From positions 558,001 through 622,000 of the forward strand of contig JAUTDP010000009.1 of assembly GCA_033439795.1 (NCBI GenBank): DNA of 64,000 bases. Reading direction: 5' to 3'. Below are positions 57,806 to 64,000 of the stretch, one piece after another (position 1 is the first letter of the stretch; every line of letters begins with the position of its first letter). The notes under the pieces are model-generated. The model saw only the letters and a list, made by a program, of their open reading frames with translations. It had not been told where the DNA came from and ran no database searches. This DNA comes from Sordaria brevicollis (Eukaryota > Ascomycota > Sordariomycetes > Sordariales > Sordariaceae). The translations under genes and the position numbers were made by a program.

Positions 57806-60800
57806 AAACACCACATCGCTAGAAGTGTGGAAGACAAAATCCTGTTCCGTGTGAGCTCCAGACCTCAAAAAAGAACACTCTTCTTTCATGGTTGTTCTTT
57901 CACCCGTCCAATGTAGAGTACGAATTGCCGACTCACCGATCAAGTCAATGAACGTCCATAAAGCATTTTCCGAGTTCGGACCTTAATGGCTTCCTGATAC
58001 TCCTCCCATGCATATGCTAGTAACATCTCTTTATCGGCCAGTACCCGCCGAAAGATTTCAACAAAGCAATCCAAGTGCTAGCGAGAATCATCATTCAAAG
58101 AAAACTGATGAGGCGCCATGAAGCATACCACCGGACCGACCGCTCTGAGCCGGATTGCGGACGGAATAATATGCCTGGACGATATACGGCTGACGGATGA
58201 AACAATCCCCAGATTGGGAGAAACACAGAGTAATGAACTGCACAGAGAAATGGTCGGTACAAGCAAAAGTGGACATCGGGTTATATAAGTGAAAGGGGGT
58301 GTTGCTGATGTATCCTTACGAAGCAATCTGACATGTCGTTGAGATAAAGAAACAGGCCCGCCGCTGACGCCAACGCTTATGCATGCAACCTCGCTGTGCT
58401 GAAATGGTTCAGCCGCACAATTGGGGCAATTGCGGGAGCTGTGGCCCCGATCAATGCTGCATGGTGCGTCCTGCAGGGATCCGTTGTTCACTAGGTGTCT
58501 GCTTCCCTTTCCAGACCCTGGTGAGTTCGCTATGTATGCAGTGGTGGTTGTGCTGTTCTTCTACCCTAGAGGTACCAGCTCCGCAATCAGGGCACAGACT
58601 GCTATATACCTCTACTCCGGGGGTAGGTAACCGTAAGTATAAGTACCACGCTTACGGTATTTTGCTGTGGAAGAGTGAATGGGACCGTCTTTCCCGCTCG
58701 GCATGGCTGGACCGAATATATTAAAATCTAGGGTCTTGCGAGCTGCAACCGTCAAATACCGTTTCTTCATTTTAGCTTCTCGGATCATCCGTAAGACAGG
58801 GCATGAGCCAAGTTATTCGACCCGCTGTTGTTGCGAATACTGTACGTTCCTGAACGTTCATCTTCTTATGAGGGGTTTCAAAGTTACCTCTAGGTTGCTC
58901 CTTCGTAAAGGGACGGAGGGGATTTGATCTTTTTCATACGAGGATAAATATTTCATTCAGCGGCAAACAAACAAATGAACACAAGCTACAAAACACAAAG
59001 AAAGTGTTGGGAGCGAAGTCGTTACTTCCAAACATTGCCTGCGGAACATACAAGTTAGGTACCTGACGGTGAGTAACACCCACCGACACAAGATTTTGTA
59101 TTGCAACGGTGCTAGGGCCCGGGCGGAGCCGGCGCCACCGGCGGAGGTGGACAAGGCAGAGTGGGGTTAGCGGTCCCGAAAGCCCAACATGTACCCTAGC
59201 TCATCCCGTACCCCTTTCAAAAACCCACGAGTTACACAAGTGGAAGGAAGCTTCACTCTCTGGCAGCGGATAGCGAGGTGTTGAACACAATTTTATCGCA
59301 AAGTAACATTAGTCGCAAGCACGGCTGTGAGTGGAATTGTGGACATTTCTTTTTTTCTTGGGCGGCATGCCGGGGCTTCCTTCCATGCAAGGATAGATGG
59401 AAACGACTTGAACAAGTGGAGGGGATGACCCCGCACAAATTCTCTTGACTGGCTAGCCGGTCTTCCTTGTTTAGTCCCACTTTTAAAGGAAAGTTCCTGT
59501 ACCCGCTGCGCGCATATACTGTGTGGATACGCTATCAGTTTCTCCATCTCTTGCAAGAATATGGGTACACTAGAGGTAATTCGAGCGGGACCGGGCGTGT
59601 CGATTTGCCAGAGCCGGATAGTAACCTCAAGCGCACAACATTGAGTACCACTGTAGAAGGCATGGTTGAACTTGGGCTCGTTGAGAAAATGGTGGAATCT
59701 GCAAATTGATCCTATTTAACGCTGGCAAAATTGCACCGTAACACGTTTTTGTGTTCCGATTTCGGTATTCATGCGGTGTTGCGGGATGCCGAGCTTCAAA
59801 ACTTTCGTTCAAAACGAATTCGGCAGCACCATAAGCCAGTAATAGCACTGAGCAAGGTTTTGCAAGATCTACCACCCTTGACTTCTGTCACAAAGATGGG
59901 AATTTACAGTTCTTCATATTCGTATTTGCACTTTCGTGCCTCGCGTACCGAGTCTGGCTTGTGTGGCCGAGAGTGTGCACATACTACTTACCCTAGGCCC
60001 CTGGCGCCGAATGGAGGAGAACTAGAGGTAGGTCTCGACCATCCTTCCCACTTCATCGGTGCCATTTTTCGGGCGTTCGGTTGCTCGGGTTTCTTGAGCG
60101 TGTATGTAACAGCGGGAGGGACTCGCAAAACCCGAGCGCAGGTAACCCATCTGCTGATGTCCTCCATGTTGGTATTGCCCTATGTGTACACTAGTAGTTA
60201 TACATGGACGTTAGAATGGCAGCTTGTAGGCGTGTCGACCTGATGAGGGTTCTCACTAGACTCGTTCAATGTATTACAAGCAAATGAACAAAGCGCTGAG
60301 TCGCAGACGCTATTCTACTCTTTTCAAGTCCCGCCACCACGCTCGGCGCCAAACTCCGTTACGTCGCCCATTGCCCAAATACGATACTACCAATGTCTAT
60401 CGTCTTTGTGATGGTCTCCGGCATGTATCATTAGTGAACCGGGCGCTGGTACTTCGGTGGACTCAGGCCATTTCTGGCACTAAAGTCTGACAGACTCGAC
60501 AAGAAGTTACTTTAGCATCTTACCCAATATGAACTAAAGGTCTACCATTGGCCGCCACCAGTCAATCAAACATCCCGCCCTGGTTGCCAGGAATATTCCA
60601 TTCTATCATAATCGCTTCACAGCCAGCTAACACACTGCGGTAAGTGACAACTCATAAAGCAGTCCCCAGGCGTTTAAGCGTGTCATCGTATTTCACAGAG
60701 CTCCCTTGGTGTCTTAAGCTCTCCCTTGCGCCCGCTTTTATCGCCTGTTTGCTGCTCTGTTTGCTTATGGCTCGGAGCGCACTTCCCTTAGATGTCGGCT

Positions 60801-62187
60801 GACCCTAGAAACACGTTGCCCCTTGGACACCGGATATCTTCGTGACATGGACAACACATGGCAATACAATTCAGTCGGTCTCACGAGATTTGCACGGTTG
60901 CGTCTGTGTCTTCAATCACATATGAAAGTCCGAAATTGGCAAGGTGGTGTGTTGCTTTGGTCGGATTCCAAAATTTCATGAACACTCGTCAACAGCGATA
61001 AAGTTCTGAAGCAAATTCGTTCTCGGTGGATAACAGAAGGACAAACCAGATTGACTGCTACCTCTGCGACCTTAAGCGAGAGATGTTTTGTTGTGATTAT
61101 TGCGACTGCATCCTCATTCGCTTTCTAGCCTTCGACAAGGACCCGAAAGAGCCTAAAATGCTTAGTTTTCGACGACGTCACAGCTAGAAGACGCGATTTC
61201 CATACGTGAGGCGATTTTTGACAGGGGCAGTACTTGGAAAAGGAATCGAAGGAGTAGCAAGAGCTGGAGGTAACTATGTCGTTGAGATCCTCACAGTTAT
61301 TAAGATCTTCCAGTGGCCGATGCATTGTTTCTTCTTCGTCCCCAGCCTATTTTTTTCCTCGTCGTTTACTGTTCTTTCCACCTCAGAATTGAGTCCTGGT
61401 GCGGTTAGCTTTGTCTTATGGCTTTCAAAAGGAAGGAATGTAAACCCCGATTAGGAGCCCTGAATGAGATCATGGTAGTCCGGGACAAGCATTGAACTTT
61501 CCATGCACTCATCCGCGTTTGTCTTAAAGCCTCCCCGTGTTAATTCAAGAGAATTTAACGCACCTAAAGACCTAGCCACCAAGACAATCAGGTACATATG
61601 AGTGATATGCAAACGTGGTACGGTATGTTTCTAGTTATATGCGAGAAGGGTCCTTAGTATTGTTGTGCGGGTAGCTTGATGACAGTAACACGAAGTAATT
61701 GTACCCATCCTGACTGTTACTTTAATATTGTTCAAGCGGGCCACGAGGTTATTGTATCAGAAAATACACTTTGTTGCAGGCGTGTGTCCGTCTGCCACAA
61801 CTTCTATAAGAGAAGGTAGATTTTCCATTCGTTTGTGCTGATGAACAGATGAGGTGCGGCCTTCTTTCTCACCAAAATTTGCGCAGGGCAATTGCTGAGC
61901 CGACTACGGTACAATTTAACGTCGAAGGTCCATACAAACTTTCCACCCCTTTAAAAGCCCCGTAGAGGTACTCACCTGAAGCGCGTCTTCCACGTACCGC
62001 TCTACAAACCAACCACACCACCAATGGAAAACCCCGTGTGCAACGACGCACATTCTCCCATGAGAGCCTCCTATATGTCTTGAACAACACACAGCCACAC
62101 GCGCATTGCAGACGAGACCGAAGCCAAAGACGCCAAGATGTTTTCAAGGCATTCCGGATCATTAATGTCAACTGGCGGGTAGAAAAG

Positions 62188-62600
62188 GATGAGAGAGAGA
62201 AAGGTGGAAAGAAACAAGAGGAATGAAAGAAAAGAACAGAAGAGAAGGGAAGCGAAAAAAAAAGGAAGTCTGTTCCAAAGAAAACCGAATTCTTTGGTGG
62301 AATCTCGACACTGCACAATAAAGTCATACACATTGAAGCGACACGGGGACACAAACCATGAGTCCGAAAAGCACCCTTTCACAGGCGAAAGATCCACGAG
62401 GGATAGAGAAGAACGAGACCAGAGCGAAAAAGAGGATAGGAGCGGGAGGGGGCAGGACACGAAAAGAGGGAACCAGAGACGAGAGAACCAGAGACGACTC
62501 TTGAGCGGACCCGAAAAAGACAACGACAAGCGCGACGAAACCTTGGCACGGGCGAGTGCGGCGGAAACTGAACCTCGACTTTGACTCCCGGAGTCCACCA
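62188..62600 (+). repeat. Purine-rich low-complexity stretch
   Basis: About 400 bases are strongly biased to A and G on the plus strand (many GAGA/AGAAA runs), hence pyrimidine-rich on the SLA2-coding strand. It lies downstream of the SLA2 stop and generates misleading long frames on both strands. Such tracts can form triplex DNA; no gene is supported. Confidence 0.6.
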
Positions 62601-63716
62601 GAAACCATTGCACTCGGGTCCCTACTCGCGAACAGAAATGAACATCCGAGAGACCACGGGTGACGACAAAAACAGGGCGGAGAGAGGCGGGAGAAATGCG
62701 AGGCATCGGTAGATTAAATTTGGTACTGGTTTGTGTCCTGGCCTGGCTTCTCTACCATGGTTAAACACGGGAGTTTGGAGGTCTTCTTTGGCTTCTAAGC
62801 AACACACCATCCCTCGTTTGAAGCGAAATGGAAGAGTGATGGGGGTTCTGGTACGCCATCGATGCCTCTTGTGGGCATCCTCTTAGATCTTCCTCTGACT
62901 GCTTCAAGGTTCTGATGTTCGAAGAGATCAGTCTCACGGCGTCACTCGACAGAAAGCAGAAAGCTTCACCCATATCCAGCAAAGTTTTTCTCTTTGTTCC
63001 ATACCAACGGAAGCACCAGGACCAGGTTATACGGAGATGAGACAGCGGAAGGCCGAAAAAGCATACCAAGAAAGCGAAGGCATGTGAGAGAGGGAACATG
63101 GCGCAATACACGACAACACGAACCTTGAGCGCTCATATACTCTCGGTACAAGAACCAGACTCTGATGCCGACCGACCGGCCAACCAACCGAGCAGCGAGG
63201 AGCGACGAGGAGATTCGAGAGCCGCAGACAAACGACCATCTCTCAGGGTAATGAAACGACGGAAGCCGGCAGATGACAGCGGGAGTGGCGTTTCGCCCAT
63301 GTTGTGCAAGAACAGCCACTTGGAGAGCGAAGGGAAAAAGATGCAACACGTTCACGAACTCAGCAGACCAAAAAAGACGGAGGTAAGTGAAATTAAGTTG
63401 AACACCAACACCTAATGGCATCCCCAAAACACGAATCCGAACTAGGTACACTGGAATGAGGTACATAGCATATTGCAAAGATGTAGAAAAGTCTGAAGAT
63501 TTTGGAAGACAATGCGCACTCGGGAACAAAAATGTGCAAGAAGATGCACGTAATGCCAGAGGGTTTCCTGTTCGTACCGCGGAATGATAGACAAGCGGGC
63601 GAAAGATATAACGAGGAGAGGGCACCTGGCCGGCTTCCCTTTTGCGGCGCACCGGAACCAGCGAGAGCAACGAAGCCACCGAGCATGCCACAGCGTCACC
63701 ATGCGTTGCGAGACGA

Positions 63717-64000
63717 TTAGTCCTCGTCCTGTTGATAGGAAATCTTGCGCATCTCGCCCAGTCTGTGGCGAGCGGCGTTCAAAGCGTTTTCGAGCTGTAG
63801 GATTTCGACCTATGACAGAAGAAGACATGATCAGCAACGAGCCATCATCGAAGGAAGCAAGGGATGCTAGAAACAAAAGACAAAGAAACTTGGGAAGAAA
63901 ACACATACCTGTTGCTCCATCTCGCGCACCTTGAACTCGTGCGACCCGAGCTTGCTGTAATCCACTTGGTCCTCGTCGGCATTGCGGTCCTTGATCATGC
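63717..64000 (-). CDS. sla2: SLA2 cytoskeleton assembly control protein, C-terminal end (partial)
   Basis: Only the last part is in the window: exon 64000-63909 (continuing beyond the edge), a 99-base intron, and the terminal exon 63809-63717. The residues DYSKLGSHEFKVREMEQQ, then VEILQLENALNAARHRLGEM and RKISYQQDED are the end of the I/LWEQ (THATCH) actin-binding domain and its latch helix. Sla2/Hip1-type proteins join clathrin endocytic sites to actin at the plasma membrane. SLA2 is the other standard flank of fungal MAT loci, so the whole locus from APN2 to SLA2 is covered here. Confidence 0.93.

Larger units (their letters stand above)
56560..63716. other. Mating-type idiomorph remainder and variable flank, gene-poor
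   Basis: 7.2 kb between the mat a-1 start and the SLA2 stop. The first ~0.3 kb must carry the mat a-1 promoter and 5' UTR. In N. crassa the a idiomorph is about 3.2 kb, so it probably ends near 58 kb here (inference). Neurospora species carry a short common region, then species-specific and variable regions on one side of the idiomorph, which fits this interval. I see only small frames (for example 57599-57805, 68 codons, Arg-rich) and no HMG, alpha-box or PPF-type MAT gene. A purine-rich stretch runs at 62.2-62.6 kb. Confidence 0.6.

Noticed and set aside
62071..62706. 211-codon minus-strand frame
   Set aside because: It comes from the purine-rich low-complexity block (Leu/Ser/Phe-rich translation) with no domain.
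62966..63691. 241-codon minus-strand frame next to the SLA2 stop
   Set aside because: It lies in the probable 3' UTR of SLA2 on the same strand, overlaps other long frames and has random composition without motifs.

Overview
The window is nuclear DNA of a filamentous ascomycete, almost certainly Sordariaceae (Neurospora or Sordaria group). Genes carry short spliceosomal introns (about 50-110 bases, GTAAGT/GTATGT-type donors, CTAAC/CTGAC branch sites, many split codons). At 46.9-64 kb they follow the diagnostic order APC5, COX13, APN2, mating-type gene, SLA2 that flanks the mating-type (MAT) locus. The MAT gene encodes an HMG-box protein of the mat a-1 (MAT1-2-1) type, so this haplotype is mating type a. 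As far as I recall, its N-terminus and other stretches differ from N. crassa mat a-1, so I do not assign N. crassa itself.

Layout. 1.6-3.8 kb: two-RRM RNA-binding protein (-). 7.5-8.4 kb: complex I assembly factor CIA30 (+). 9.4-10.7 kb: RS-domain nuclear/splicing-type protein (-). 11.95-16.5 kb: a 1510-residue protein joining a glutamine-rich region, a JmjC-type domain with an intact H-x-E...H triad and a C-terminal SET domain (+). 17.5-18.9 kb: RRM-like protein of unknown function (-). 22.3-23.4 kb: Sos7-like coiled-coil kinetochore protein (+). 26.8-27.5 kb: L-rhamnose-mutarotase-fold protein (+). 27.9-28.6 kb: mitochondrial thioredoxin-like protein (-). 31.2-33.5 kb: MFS transporter (+). 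34.4-35.6 kb: Elongator subunit ELP6 (+). 36.1-36.9 kb: ribosomal protein eL37 (-). 37.7-41.1 kb: dual-targeted valyl-tRNA synthetase, the cyt-20/un-3 gene type (-). 43.2-45.8 kb: PA-TM-RING-H2 ubiquitin ligase (+). 46.9-49.5 kb: APC5 (+). 50.1-51.0 kb: cytochrome c oxidase subunit VIa (-). 51.7-53.9 kb: AP endonuclease APN2 (+). 55.1-56.6 kb: mat a-1 (-). 63.7-64.0 kb: 3' end of SLA2 (-), continuing past the window.

Most genes are housekeeping (translation, respiration, DNA repair, cell cycle) and are not a metabolic cluster. The mating-type gene is the regulatory centre. The 7.2 kb between mat a-1 and SLA2 has no convincing gene and corresponds in position to the rest of the idiomorph and the variable flank known from Neurospora. 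The most unusual gene is the JmjC+SET protein. I saw no CRISPR, insertion sequence, intact transposon, rRNA gene or convincing tRNA. Exon models were built by hand from frame continuity and splice signals; they close in frame but have no transcript support here.
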